Counted from the first letter of the stretch, positions 1 to 6,907 are shown. The stretch is 11,310 nt of DNA from Anaerolineales bacterium (GCA_012032575.1 JAAUSP010000213.1:1-11310); one strand, 5' to 3'. Numbers and translations: made by a program. The notes: generated by a model from the sequence alone, not told the origin.

Positions 1-368
1 GCGGTCAATTGTTCCTGCCAGTGGCGGTTGTCCGGCTGTTCATGCAACTGCTGGCTGGCCCCACTCGTAATCGCGCAGCAGGCGCACCTGGGCGAGTCGC
101 TGTCGAAGAGTTGCGCCAGCACCGTCAGCGAGTCGTCCAACGGCGGCTCTTGAGGCAAATACTGGATGCGTGTTCCCCCTCGCACCATCATCTGGCCGGC
201 ATCCGGCGCTTCCAATCCGGCGACAAGCCGGAGCAGTGTGCTTTTGCCGCTGCCGTTGAGTCCAATCAGCCCAATCCGGTCGCCATCATTGACCAGCAGG
301 TTGATCTGGTCGAGCAGTTGCCGCTCGCTGTATTGTTTGGAAACGTTTTCCAGAGTGATTAAGTTCAT
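1..368 (-). CDS. ABC-F family ATP-binding protein, N-terminal part (runs off left edge)
   Basis: This is the start of an ABC-F type ATPase, the soluble twin-ABC family (Uup/EttA-like) that acts on ribosomes or confers antibiotic tolerance rather than transporting. Translation from the ATG at 368 begins MNLITLENVSKQYSERQLL. It has a Walker A motif GLNGSGKST at about residues 37-45 and a Q-loop context IQYLPQEPPLD around residues 72-82, both typical of ABC-F first domains. Only about 122 residues are visible, so the signature motif, Walker B and second domain lie outside the window. No good Shine-Dalgarno sequence is seen before the ATG. The gene starts 16 nt after the toxin gene stop on the same strand and may be read through from it. 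Residues around 98-106 read as an unlikely Cys-rich segment, but the neighbouring frame gives AQVRLLRDYE, expected for this family; two compensating 1-nt indels would explain it. ABC-F assignment is confident; the subfamily is not resolved. Confidence 0.85.
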   Translation of the reverse strand, partial: MNLITLENVSKQYSERQLLDQINLLVNDGDRIGLIGLNGSGKSTLLRLVAGLEAPDAGQMMVRGGTRIQYLPQEPPLDDSLTVLAQLFDSDSPRCACCAITSGASQQLHEQPDNRHWQEQLT

Positions 369-384
369 AGAGATGAGGATAGGA

Positions 385-672
385 TTATTCTGAGCGGCCT
401 AAACCAAGCCGTTCGTAGAGGTCTGGCAACTTTGGCCCGATGTAAAGCAGGTCTACCACTTCTTCGTTTTCAATTATCTGCCATACCAGGCGATGGTCTC
501 GTGGTAGCCAGAGGCGATAATATCCCGGATGTTCATCCAATTCTTTGGCACGGGCCGGCCGTGGATTGTCGGCCAGAGCTTTGATTTGCTGCCAGGCCAT
601 ACTGCGGACATCACCCGGCAGCGCCTCCAAATGGTTCATAAAGCGCCGGTCAAAGCGGAGACGGTAGCTCAT
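385..672 (-). CDS. RelE/ParE-type toxin of a toxin-antitoxin pair
   Basis: A 95-residue basic protein beginning MSYRLRFDRRFMNHLEALP, with the helix-helix-beta layout of the RelE/ParE toxin superfamily. The N-terminal beta strand (YRLRFDRRF) is followed by an amphipathic helical hairpin (about residues 10-35), then the beta-sheet core with KELDEHPGYYRLWLPRDHR and LVWQIIENEEVVDLLYIGPK. Conserved-type basic residues sit in the YRLWLPRDHR strand. RelE members cleave mRNA on the ribosome while ParE members poison gyrase; nothing here decides which. Its ATG at 672 overlaps the TAA of the upstream antitoxin by one base (TAATG), the coupled arrangement usual for antitoxin-first modules. The ABC-F gene follows 16 nt downstream. 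Confidence 0.85.
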   Translation of the reverse strand: MSYRLRFDRRFMNHLEALPGDVRSMAWQQIKALADNPRPARAKELDEHPGYYRLWLPRDHRLVWQIIENEEVVDLLYIGPKLPDLYERLGLGRSE

Positions 673-911
673 TAAGCCTCGTCGTCTAAATGGATGCTAA
701 GCTTATCCCATTCCTCCGCAGTGACGGTCATCACTTCGTCGGGGTGTTGGCGACGATACTGCTGTGTTTCTTCTATTTGCTGCCACAAAAAATTTTCTTC
801 AGCTCGTCGCGCTTTTACAAATAAGACAAAATCCAAAACTTCCTCGATCAAAGCGGGCGACAGAGCTTCAATTTCCTGTTGAAGCACTTTGTGGATAGTT
901 TGGGTACTCAT
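672..911 (-). CDS. DUF2281-like antitoxin
   Basis: A 79-residue acidic protein beginning MSTQTIHKVLQQEIEALS. The segment SPALIEEVLDFVLFVKARR (about residues 18-36) matches the helical pattern of DUF2281-type antitoxins (LPxELxxEVLDFIxFLK). The C-terminal half, ending AEEWDKLSIHLDDEA, is acidic and probably is the toxin-binding tail. It precedes a RelE/ParE-like toxin and overlaps its start by one base, so the two are co-translated. A strong Shine-Dalgarno AGGAGG (916-921 on the plus-strand numbering) stands 4 nt before the ATG, favouring high expression of the antitoxin. A TATAAT hexamer lies about 40 nt upstream. Function as antitoxin is inferred from the partner gene and the DUF2281-like pattern. 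Confidence 0.8.
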   Translation of the reverse strand: MSTQTIHKVLQQEIEALSPALIEEVLDFVLFVKARRAEENFLWQQIEETQQYRRQHPDEVMTVTAEEWDKLSIHLDDEA

Positions 912-915
912 TCTG

Positions 916-957
916 CCTCCTGATGCTATATCTCTTGCCAGAATGAGGTAAATTATA
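916..957 (-). promoter_or_regulatory. Putative promoter -10 box and strong RBS of the toxin-antitoxin operon
   Basis: On the minus strand a perfect TATAAT (952-957) is followed by a consensus AGGAGG (916-921) 4 nt before the antitoxin ATG at 911. The region 18 nt above the -10 box holds only weak -35 matches, so the promoter call rests mainly on the -10 box and its position. Confidence 0.5.
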
Positions 958-1003
958 TCACAGAGGAAGGGTGCAAGAAAGGTTTAAAGTTGAGTCTTGG
1001 ATT

Positions 1004-2065
1004 TTACTGCGGCTCAGCCGAAGGCAAGTACCCCAGCGGATTGACCAACTCGCCGTTCTGCCGAACTTCAAAATGGAGGTGCGGGCCGTTGGAATGACCG
1101 GTGCTGCCCACTTCGCCGATGGCATCACCGCGAGCGACCTCCGCGCCGGCCTGAACCAGCGCCCCCTTGAGGTGAAGATAATACGTTTCCAAGCCCTCGC
1201 CGTGGTCAATCACCACGGTAAAGCCGAGGCCGTCTTCGCCCCAGCCGGCGTAGCGAACTTTACCGGCAGCGGCTGCGTAAACCGTCGAACCGTAGGGCCC
1301 GCCAATGTCGAGGGCGGGGTGGTCCGTTTCAAAGCCGTCGGTCACGGTTCCGGCGATGGGCCAATTGAGCGCTGAGGTGACAGCCAGGTTGGGCGGCGGG
1401 AGCGCACCCCCCTTGCGGCCAAAAGGAACAATCAGACCGCGCCCGATTTTTAGTTTGTAGGGCGGATAAAGGCCGTTGGGCGGGTAACCGCTGATGTCCC
1501 TTTCGGCCACGCCGTACTGGGCGGCGATAGACGCCAGGGTGTCGGCCTCAGTCACAATATGATAGACGCCCTGCACCGGCAAAATAATCAGCTCTGTGCC
1601 GATGGACAGGATGTCGGGGTTGCGTTCCAGGGTGGGGTTTGACCAGCGCAGCGTGTCCAAATCGAGTTCAAACTGGGTGGCGATGCTCCACAGCGTGTCG
1701 CCGTCCTCGACGACGTAGGTCAGCACTTTGGTTCGCCCGGCCACGTTGGGCCAGAGAACAACGCCGTTGGCGGCGTTAGGGGCGTACAGCGGGGCGGTAT
1801 AGGCTTCGCTTTCGGGCCGCTCGACCACGGTGGAGTTGCCCACCACGACCGGGCCGGCGTTTGACTCGGCCAGGGAGGCCGCCAGTTGAGGCAGGGGCAG
1901 CGGGGCGCGTTCTAGCACATCCTGGCCAAGCTGGGCCAGCGCTTGATCAGGCTGCCAGCCCTGCTGCCATGCCAGCAGCAACGCCAATATGAATACAGCG
2001 ACGGCCAACAGCAGCACCCGGCCCGTTGGCCGTGGCCGCGGCCCTACGTACAGGTCTACCGGCAT
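1004..2065 (-). CDS. Membrane-anchored LysM and M23 family metallopeptidase (cell-wall endopeptidase)
   Basis: A 353-residue protein predicted to cut peptidoglycan cross-links or stems outside the membrane. After a short Arg-rich N-terminus, a hydrophobic segment (about residues 16-34, VLLLAVAVFILALLLAW) forms an uncleaved anchor or signal. Two LysM peptidoglycan-binding modules follow at about 115-162 (TYVVEDGDTLWSIATQF) and 168-213 (YHIVTEADTLASIAAQYGV). The C-terminal M23 (LytM-like) domain spans about 235-345 and keeps the zinc and catalytic residues: His and Asp in HPALD (about 249 and 253), His in YYLHLKG (about 298), and HLHFE (about 329 and 331) in the typical STGHSNGPHLHFE context. 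A TTG three bases further upstream could also start the frame, but the ATG at 2065 is preferred because GGAAGG stands 5 nt before it. It is transcribed divergently from the helical protein gene at 2227. Family assignment is very secure; the exact bond cut is unknown. Confidence 0.92.
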   Translation of the reverse strand: MPVDLYVGPRPRPTGRVLLLAVAVFILALLLAWQQGWQPDQALAQLGQDVLERAPLPLPQLAASLAESNAGPVVVGNSTVVERPESEAYTAPLYAPNAANGVVLWPNVAGRTKVLTYVVEDGDTLWSIATQFELDLDTLRWSNPTLERNPDILSIGTELIILPVQGVYHIVTEADTLASIAAQYGVAERDISGYPPNGLYPPYKLKIGRGLIVPFGRKGGALPPPNLAVTSALNWPIAGTVTDGFETDHPALDIGGPYGSTVYAAAAGKVRYAGWGEDGLGFTVVIDHGEGLETYYLHLKGALVQAGAEVARGDAIGEVGSTGHSNGPHLHFEVRQNGELVNPLGYLPSAEPQ

Positions 2066-2087
2066 CAAATCCTTCCTTCCGAAAATG

Positions 2088-2117
2088 ATTATACCACCGT
2101 CTAAGTGAGATAATCAA
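2088..2117 (-). promoter_or_regulatory. Promoter for the M23 peptidase gene
   Basis: Minus strand: -35-like TTGATT (2112-2117), 18-nt spacer, and a perfect -10 TATAAT (2088-2093), ending 22 nt before the ATG at 2065. The match to a housekeeping sigma factor promoter is good by eye. Confidence 0.55.
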
Positions 2118-2150
2118 AAAGCGTCGAGCCAACGAAGAAGCGGCTAAGGC

Positions 2151-2179
2151 TTGACATTCACCCAATAATTCGGTATCGT
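2151..2179 (+). promoter_or_regulatory. Promoter for the 2227 gene
   Basis: Plus strand: a consensus -35 TTGACA (2151-2156), an exact 17-nt spacer and a -10-like TATCGT (2174-2179), 47 nt before the ATG at 2227. It probably drives the 2227 gene and perhaps the whole plus-strand run that follows. It stands back to back with the M23 gene promoter. Confidence 0.55.
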
Positions 2180-2226
2180 AAACACATCGTCATAAACAAA
2201 TCAGCCCCGCAAAGGAGACCCCGCTC

Positions 2227-2775
2227 ATGGCTACGATGCCAGATGTAAGCTCCCAGATTGATCAAACCCTGGCTGCCGCTGCGCAGTCGCTCAAAGCCGA
2301 AACCAGTGCGGCTATCCATACTGCTATCGCCGAGGTGGGCCAATTGAATGCCCATGCCCGCGAAACTCTGCAAGCCCGGCTCAACGACCATCTCTGGCCG
2401 GTGGTGGCCAAGCTGGAAAACGGCGACGCCCTGGCCGCCGCCGAGCAGGATATGCTGCAAACGCTGGTGGTGGGCGATGCCAAATACTATGTCAAGTATG
2501 AGGATAATGTCGAAACCTGGAAGGCCGAGATTGAGCGGCTGGCCGAGGCCATCCGGCGGCTCCAGGCCGGGGGTCTGAATGACCTTGACAGCCTGATGCA
2601 CCTGCAAGCCCTTTGCCACGAAGCCATGCGTATCCTGCCCGACCTGGCCTTTTTCTACGAGGAAAAAGAGCGTGCCCGCCGCTTCGACGAAGCCATGCGC
2701 GGTGCGATTGACCGCGACACCCGGCGCACCCTGGCCAATTTGATTAAAGAGATGTTAGCGTCGGATAAGGTTTAA
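2227..2775 (+). CDS. Uncharacterised helical (coiled-coil-like) protein
   Basis: A 182-residue protein that I do not recognise. It begins MATMPDVSSQIDQTLAAAAQ and is almost entirely Ala, Glu, Leu, Arg and Gln rich, with heptad-like spacing at about residues 10-55 and 88-115 (YVKYEDNVETWKAEIERLAE), suggesting a soluble helical bundle or coiled coil. No signal peptide, membrane segment, metal-binding cysteines or enzyme motif is visible. AAGGAG (2212-2217) lies 9 nt before the chosen ATG; a second ATG at 2236 is possible. It has its own good promoter and is followed after about 100 nt by a metallophosphoesterase gene on the same strand. The gap holds an inverted repeat of GGAAG units. Codon use matches the neighbours. 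A role as accessory or scaffold for the phosphoesterase is only a guess. Confidence 0.7.
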   Translation: MATMPDVSSQIDQTLAAAAQSLKAETSAAIHTAIAEVGQLNAHARETLQARLNDHLWPVVAKLENGDALAAAEQDMLQTLVVGDAKYYVKYEDNVETWKAEIERLAEAIRRLQAGGLNDLDSLMHLQALCHEAMRILPDLAFFYEEKERARRFDEAMRGAIDRDTRRTLANLIKEMLASDKV

Positions 2776-2787
2776 ACTCAAAAGTGT

Positions 2788-2850
2788 GGGAAGGTTGGAA
2801 GATTGGAAGGCAGGTCGAAGTCGCCAGCCTTCCAACCTTCCAGTCTTCCA
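2788..2850. repeat. Inverted repeat of degenerate GGAAG units
   Basis: The left arm (2788-2811) consists of three about 8-nt units of the form GGAAGRTT. The right arm (2827-2850) is its near-complement, with 20 of 24 positions pairing and a 15-nt loop between. Three of the four mismatches are transitions that would still give G-U pairs in RNA on one strand. It fills most of the gap between the 2227 and 2878 genes and could fold as a hairpin, perhaps acting as an attenuator or RNA stabiliser. No T-tract follows, so it is not a standard terminator. Confidence 0.75.
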
Positions 2851-2877
2851 TTACCCTATTTCTCAAGGTAGGTCAAT

Positions 2878-4287
2878 ATGCTTGTCATCATCAGCGACAT
2901 CCATCTCACCGATGGCACTTCGGGTGAGACAATCAAAGAAGGCGCGTTTCGGGTCTTTCGCTCCCGGCTGCGCGATCTGGCTTACGATGCTTCGTGGCGG
3001 GCTGATGGCACGTATCGCCCCATCGAGGAATTGGATATTGTGCTGTTGGGCGATATTCTCGATGTGATCCGCTCGACCAAGTGGCTGGACGCCAAACGCG
3101 GCCAGCCGGGCTATGTCCGGCCCTGGGATAACCCGCAGAGCGACCTTTTTATCGAGAAAATTCGGACGATTAACCAGGCCATTCTCCAGCGCAACAGCAC
3201 CTCGCTGGCGATTTTGCGCAGCCTCAATAACGGCAAAACGATCACCATTCCTCCGGCCACCGCCGCCGACAAACCGGCCAGCGTGGAGTGGGAACCGGAT
3301 GCGCCGGGCCGCGCTCCGGTCAAGGTTCGCATCCATTATATGGTCGGCAACCACGACTGGTTTTATCACCTGCCGGGGCCGGCTTATGACGCCATCCGGC
3401 AGAGCGTGATCGAAGCCATTGGCCTGAGCCACCCGGCCCACGAGCCGTTTCCCCACGATCCCGCCGAGTCACCTCTGCTCCAGGCCATTTATCGGCAGCA
3501 CCGCGTTTTTGCCCGGCACGGCGATATTTTTGACCCCTACAATTTTGAAGGCGACCGCAACACCTCTTCGCTGGGCGATGCGGTGGTGGTGGACCTGCTC
3601 AATCGCTTCTCCACCGAGGTCTTTGCCCAGTTGGGCGGCAAGCTGCCGCAGCCCTGTGTTGACGGCCTGAAAGAGATTGACAATGTCCGCCCCACCCTGA
3701 TTGCCCCGGTCTGGGTCAATGCTACCTTGCAGCGCACCTGTCAGGACCCCCGGCTGGTCAAACAGGTCAAGCAGATTTGGGATGATCTGGTGGATGATTT
3801 TCTTGATTTGCCCTTTGTGCGTGACCACGACAACAAAACCAATCCGCTGGATAGCGTGGACAAGCTGGAGTGGGTGCTCAAGTTCTCCAAGGGCGTTTCG
3901 ACCAAATTTGCCAGTCGGGTTGCCACCTGGATTCAGGACCGGCTGGGGCGAATGGGTACGAGCTTTTATCAGAATGGCCTGGCCGAGGCCGCTTTCAAGG
4001 ATCGCACGGCACGCTACATTGTCAATGGGCACACCCATCATTACGAAATTGTGCCCCTGGATACCTATTACTCCAACCTGCGGGGCAAATATGTTAATCA
4101 ACTGTATCTAAACTCCGGCACCTGGCGGCAGGTCCACGAGCTGGCCAAGGCCAAACCGCTGGAACAGGAATTTATCGGCCACCACGAGATGACCTACCTG
4201 GCCTTCTTTAAAGACGACGAGCGGCGGGGCGGCCCTACGAAGCCTGGTCAGGCTCACTGGCCCCAGAGTAGAGTGGATGGAAGATAG
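2878..4287 (+). CDS. Calcineurin-like metallophosphoesterase
   Basis: A 469-residue cytoplasmic phosphoesterase of the binuclear-metal calcineurin-like superfamily. All core motifs are present in order: DxH in SDIHL (Asp7, His9), GDxxD in GDILD (Asp59), GNHD (Asn158, His159), a histidine in ARHGD (His214) and GHTHH (His385, His387). It is longer than minimal family members because of insertions between the GDxxD and GNHD motifs (about 63-150) and between the HGD and GHTH motifs (about 220-380), which may form a cap domain that sets substrate. The substrate cannot be read from the sequence; nucleotides, phospholipid head groups or phosphoproteins are all possible. Start chosen at the ATG preceded by AAGGTAGG. 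The last residues (about WPQSRVDGR) are encoded where a GGAAGAT-type repeat array begins, so the original C-terminus may have been altered. No signal peptide is seen. Confidence 0.88.
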   Translation: MLVIISDIHLTDGTSGETIKEGAFRVFRSRLRDLAYDASWRADGTYRPIEELDIVLLGDILDVIRSTKWLDAKRGQPGYVRPWDNPQSDLFIEKIRTINQAILQRNSTSLAILRSLNNGKTITIPPATAADKPASVEWEPDAPGRAPVKVRIHYMVGNHDWFYHLPGPAYDAIRQSVIEAIGLSHPAHEPFPHDPAESPLLQAIYRQHRVFARHGDIFDPYNFEGDRNTSSLGDAVVVDLLNRFSTEVFAQLGGKLPQPCVDGLKEIDNVRPTLIAPVWVNATLQRTCQDPRLVKQVKQIWDDLVDDFLDLPFVRDHDNKTNPLDSVDKLEWVLKFSKGVSTKFASRVATWIQDRLGRMGTSFYQNGLAEAAFKDRTARYIVNGHTHHYEIVPLDTYYSNLRGKYVNQLYLNSGTWRQVHELAKAKPLEQEFIGHHEMTYLAFFKDDERRGGPTKPGQAHWPQSRVDGR

Positions 4288-4351
4288 AGGATAGAAGATG
4301 GAGGGTGGAGGGTTTTACTTCCTACTCCTTACTCCCTACTTCCTACTCCCT
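4275..4351. repeat. Opposed heptamer-repeat arrays
   Basis: The left block (about 4275-4310) reads as purine-rich 7-nt units such as GGAAGAT, AGAGGAT and GGAGGGT. The right block (about 4317-4351) reads as pyrimidine-rich 7-nt units of the form TACTYCY. On the opposite strand the right block is again purine-rich (RGRAGTA), so the two blocks are opposed and partly complementary. The left block covers the last codons and TAG stop of the phosphoesterase gene. It fills the gap before the thioesterase gene. Confidence 0.7.
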
Positions 4352-4373
4352 GATATAAAAGGATGAAAGATTA

Positions 4374-4859
4374 ATGCCAGACAAACGAGTTAAAGATAGC
4401 CAAATTACGCTCAATCAACTGATGCTGCCGTATCACACTAACCCGATGGGAAGTATTCACGGGGGCGAAATTATGCGCCTGGTGGATGAAACCGGCGGTT
4501 TGTGCGCCATTCGCCACGCCCAACGCTCGGTCGTCACCCTGGCGATTGATTCGATGACCTTTCACTCGCCGGTCCACGTGGGCGATTTGGTTTCGTTCAG
4601 TGCCAGCCTCAACTGGGTCGGGCGGAGTTCGATGGAAGTGGGGGTGCGGGTGACCGCCGAAAACCCCCTGACCGGCGAACTGACCCACACCAACAGCGCC
4701 TTTGTGGTCTACATCGCCCTCGACGACGCCGGCAAGCCCACCGAAGTTCCCCGGCTCATCCTGGAAACCGAGGAAGAGCGCCGTCGCTGGGCCGAAGCCG
4801 AAGCTCGCCAGAAACGCCGGCTGGAGCGGCAGCGTGCCGAAGCCGTAAGGAACCCGTAG
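4374..4859 (+). CDS. Hotdog-fold acyl-CoA thioesterase (YciA-like)
   Basis: A 161-residue single-hotdog protein expected to hydrolyse acyl-CoA to free acid and CoA in the cytoplasm. The region NPMGSIHGGEIMRLVDETGG (about residues 23-42) fits the central helix and its conserved HGG-x-I/L-M-x-x-x-D signature, with Asp37 as probable catalytic acid. FHSPVHVGDLVSFSASLNWVGRSSMEVGV (about 63-91) is the typical beta-sheet core of acyl-CoA thioesterases. The C-terminal tail (about 130-161) is a highly charged Glu/Arg helix, as often seen after this domain. AAGGA precedes the ATG at roughly 10 nt. The gene ends 22 nt before the first radical SAM gene, so co-transcription is likely. A link between acyl chemistry and the radical SAM enzyme is inference only. 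Confidence 0.88.
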   Translation: MPDKRVKDSQITLNQLMLPYHTNPMGSIHGGEIMRLVDETGGLCAIRHAQRSVVTLAIDSMTFHSPVHVGDLVSFSASLNWVGRSSMEVGVRVTAENPLTGELTHTNSAFVVYIALDDAGKPTEVPRLILETEEERRRWAEAEARQKRRLERQRAEAVRNP

Positions 4860-4881
4860 GAACTGAAGGAAAGAGTATTCA

Positions 4882-6260
4882 ATGACCAACTCCCATCAAC
4901 CTTCACCGCCCAAACTCCGCATCGCCCTCATCTCTCCGCGTGGGCCGCTGTACCGCCACCGCAGCGGCATCTGGAAAAAGTCGCTGCGCTATATGCCGCT
5001 TACTCTGACCACGCTGGCTGCGCTGATTCCGCCGGAACTCAACGCCGAAGTGACTTTGCTGGACGAAGGCATCGCCGAGATTGACCGCGATATTGAAGCT
5101 GACCTGATTGGCATCAGCGCCATCACCGGTACCGCGCCACGCTCCTACGAACTGGCCGACGGGTTTCGGCGGCGCGGCTTGCCGGTGGTGCTGGGTGGCG
5201 TCCACCCGACGCTTTTGCCCGCCGAAGCCGCCCGCCACGCCGACTCGGTGGTGGTGGGCTATGCCGAGGAAAGCTGGCCGCGCCTGCTGCGTGATTTTGC
5301 CGCCGGGCAGATGCAGCCGCGCTACGACCAGTCGCCCACGTTGAGTCTGGCCGGACTGCCCTTCGCCCGGCGCGAGCTGCTGCCCGGCAGCCGCTTTACC
5401 ATCACCCACACCATCGAGGCCACTCGCGGCTGTGTCCACCCATGCGACTTTTGCGTCGTTCCTACCGCCTGGGGCCGTCGCCCCTTCCAGCGGCCCGTGG
5501 CCGAAGTCGTCGCCGAAATTCGCCACATGGCCGCCCGGCGCTTGCTTTTTTTGGACCTGAACCTCATCGCCGATTTGGACTACGCCAGGGAGTTGTTCAC
5601 CGCCCTCATCCCGCTCAAAATCACCTGGGGTGGATTGGTCACAACCACCATCATCCGCCACCCCGATTTGCTCGACTTGCTGGCCGCAGCGGCTGCCGGG
5701 GCTTGCTGCTCGGCTTCGAGTCGCTCTCGCCGCAAGCGCTGGCCGAAACGCACAAAGCCTTCAATCTGCGCCAGGATTATCACGCCGTCGTGCGCGAACT
5801 GCACGCTCGCGGTATCGGCATTCAGGCCTGCTTTGTCTTTGGCTTCGACCACGACACCGCTGACACCTTCGCCGCCACCGTTGACTTTGTCCTCAGCGCC
5901 CATCTCGATCTGCCGCGCTATGCCATCCTGACCCCTTTTCCCGGCACGCCGCTGTTTCAGCGCCTCAAAGCCGAGGGCCGGATTCTGACCGAGGATTGGA
6001 CTCTCTACGACGGTCAGCACGTGGTCTACCGGCCCCAGCGCCTCAGCCCCGCCGAGCTTTTGCGTGGCACCGAGTGGGCCTGGAAGCAGACTTACAGCTA
6101 CCGGGCCATTGCCAAACGCTTACTGGGCGCGCGGATTCAACTGCCGCTGTCCCTGGCGGCGAACATGGGCTATCGTTTTTATGCCCATCATCTGCACGAA
6201 TATTACAATTGTGATTGGTATCTGGGACAGCAAATGACAGTGGAGGGTGTCCCGGCTTGA
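4882..6260 (+). pseudogene. B12-binding radical SAM protein, broken by a 1-nt frameshift
   Basis: First of three related genes. The frame from the ATG at 4882 gives an N-terminal cobalamin-binding Rossmann-like domain (about residues 10-145, with LPVVLGGVHPTLLP and a VVVGYAEE segment) and a radical SAM domain with the [4Fe-4S] motif CVHPCDFC (Cys184, Cys188, Cys191). At about 5686 homology leaves this frame and continues in the frame one base back: SGCRGLLLGFESLSPQALAE, then FVFGFDHDTADTF and a C-terminal region to the TGA at 6258-6260. The intact relative at 7527 has SGCTTAVIGFESL at the same place, so one base is missing near 5686-5688. Read through the shift, the protein would be about 459 residues. 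The unshifted frame runs on as junk to 5931. No slippery heptamer is present, so this is a mutation or a sequencing error. The paralogues have VDDN where this one has LDLN. AAGGA precedes the ATG; the thioesterase gene is 22 nt upstream. Substrate unknown. Confidence 0.85.
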
Positions 6261-6263
6261 TTT

Positions 6264-6608
6264 TTATAAAGCCAGAATCAAACGCAGCCCGATCTCAACC
6301 CGCTGAACCAACTCTGGCGATAGCAAGCCGACTCGCTCGGTCAGAAAACTCTTATCAAGCGTAATCACCTGCGACACGTTAGCCGCCGAGTCTTTGGGCA
6401 GGCCGGTGGCATGCTGTGGCAGAAAAACATTACCGGGCGCTTCGGCCAGCCGGGTATTAGAGGTAATGACGACAGCGATGACGGTATTGATCCGGCTGCG
6501 ATTAAAATCGTTGGATTGCATGATGAGCACCGGCCGGCGGAAGCCGGGTTCTGAACCCACCATCTCCGGCAGCGACGTCCACCAGATTTCGCCGCGCTCG
6601 ATTACCAA
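6264..6608 (-). CDS. MazF/PemK-type endoribonuclease toxin
   Basis: A 114-residue toxin of the MazF/PemK/CcdB-fold family, which cleaves single-stranded RNA at short sites. Family marks are ERGEIWW near the N-terminus, GFRRPVLIMQSNDFN (Arg25 in the catalytic position), AVVITSNT (Thr49 in the position of the second catalytic residue) and SAANVSQVITLDK near the C-terminus. No ATG lies early enough to keep the first beta strand; the frame opens with TTG at 6608, which overlaps the antitoxin stop by 7 nt, so translation is probably coupled. The next ATG would remove the conserved ERGEIWW. The gene converges on the broken radical SAM gene with only 3 nt between their stops. Assignment is secure; the start codon is an inference. 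Confidence 0.9.
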   Translation of the reverse strand: MVIERGEIWWTSLPEMVGSEPGFRRPVLIMQSNDFNRSRINTVIAVVITSNTRLAEAPGNVFLPQHATGLPKDSAANVSQVITLDKSFLTERVGLLSPELVQRVEIGLRLILAL

Positions 6609-6838
6609 GTTTCGCCATCCAGCGAAGCTGTCTGGAGTTGAAGCAGGACCGGGTCCAGGGTTGACGCTTCATCGGCGTAAATTTGGTTGAGCCTTTCGGT
6701 CACGTTCTCGCTCTGATGGGCTTCCACGAAAGCGGCGATGGCTGTACTATACAACTCGCTGCGCGACAGGCCCAACTCCTTGGCCAACTGCTCGGCGGCT
6801 TCAAAAATAGGGTTAGGAATAGAAATAGCTGTTTTCAT
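6602..6838 (-). CDS. Ribbon-helix-helix antitoxin (MazE/CopG-like)
   Basis: A 78-residue protein beginning MKTAISIPNPIFEAAEQLAK. The short N-terminal strand (KTAISIPNPIF) followed by two helices (EAAEQLAKELGLSRSELYSTAIAAFVEAH) is the ribbon-helix-helix DNA-binding fold used by antitoxins partnering MazF toxins. The C-terminal third (about residues 45-78) is acidic and would wrap the toxin. It lies upstream of, and overlaps, the MazF gene by 7 nt. Its promoter carries a perfect palindrome over the -10 box, so self-repression by the antitoxin or toxin-antitoxin complex is likely. Role inferred from fold pattern and partner. Confidence 0.88.
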   Translation of the reverse strand: MKTAISIPNPIFEAAEQLAKELGLSRSELYSTAIAAFVEAHQSENVTERLNQIYADEASTLDPVLLQLQTASLDGETW

Positions 6839-6845
6839 AAATGGT

Positions 6846-6875
6846 AGTATAACCGAAGTTATACCAACTTATCAA
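6846..6875 (-). promoter_or_regulatory. Antitoxin promoter with overlapping operator palindrome
   Basis: Minus strand: -35 TTGATA (6870-6875), 18-nt spacer, -10 TATACT (6846-6851), 7 nt before the ATG at 6838, implying a very short leader. A perfect palindrome GTATAAC-CGAA-GTTATAC occupies 6847-6864, covering the -10 box and most of the spacer. This is where a ribbon-helix-helix autorepressor would be expected to bind. Confidence 0.6.
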
Positions 6876-6907
6876 CTTTTAACATTTGGGTTGAAAGGCA
6901 AACGCTG

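Noticed and set aside
9..362. Plus-strand open frame of 117 codons
   Set aside because: It is the antisense of the ABC-F gene, which has clear Walker A and Q-loop motifs on the minus strand.
2776..2877. Intrinsic terminator at the GGAAG inverted repeat
   Set aside because: A hairpin is likely, but no T-tract follows on either strand at the right distance.
4903..5661. Minus-strand open frame of 252 codons
   Set aside because: Antisense of the first radical SAM gene; GC-rich sequence keeps stop codons rare. No motif in the reverse frame.
5680..5931. Programmed -1 frameshift in the first radical SAM gene
   Set aside because: No X-XXY-YYZ slippery heptamer or following stem is apparent at the junction; a lost base is simpler.
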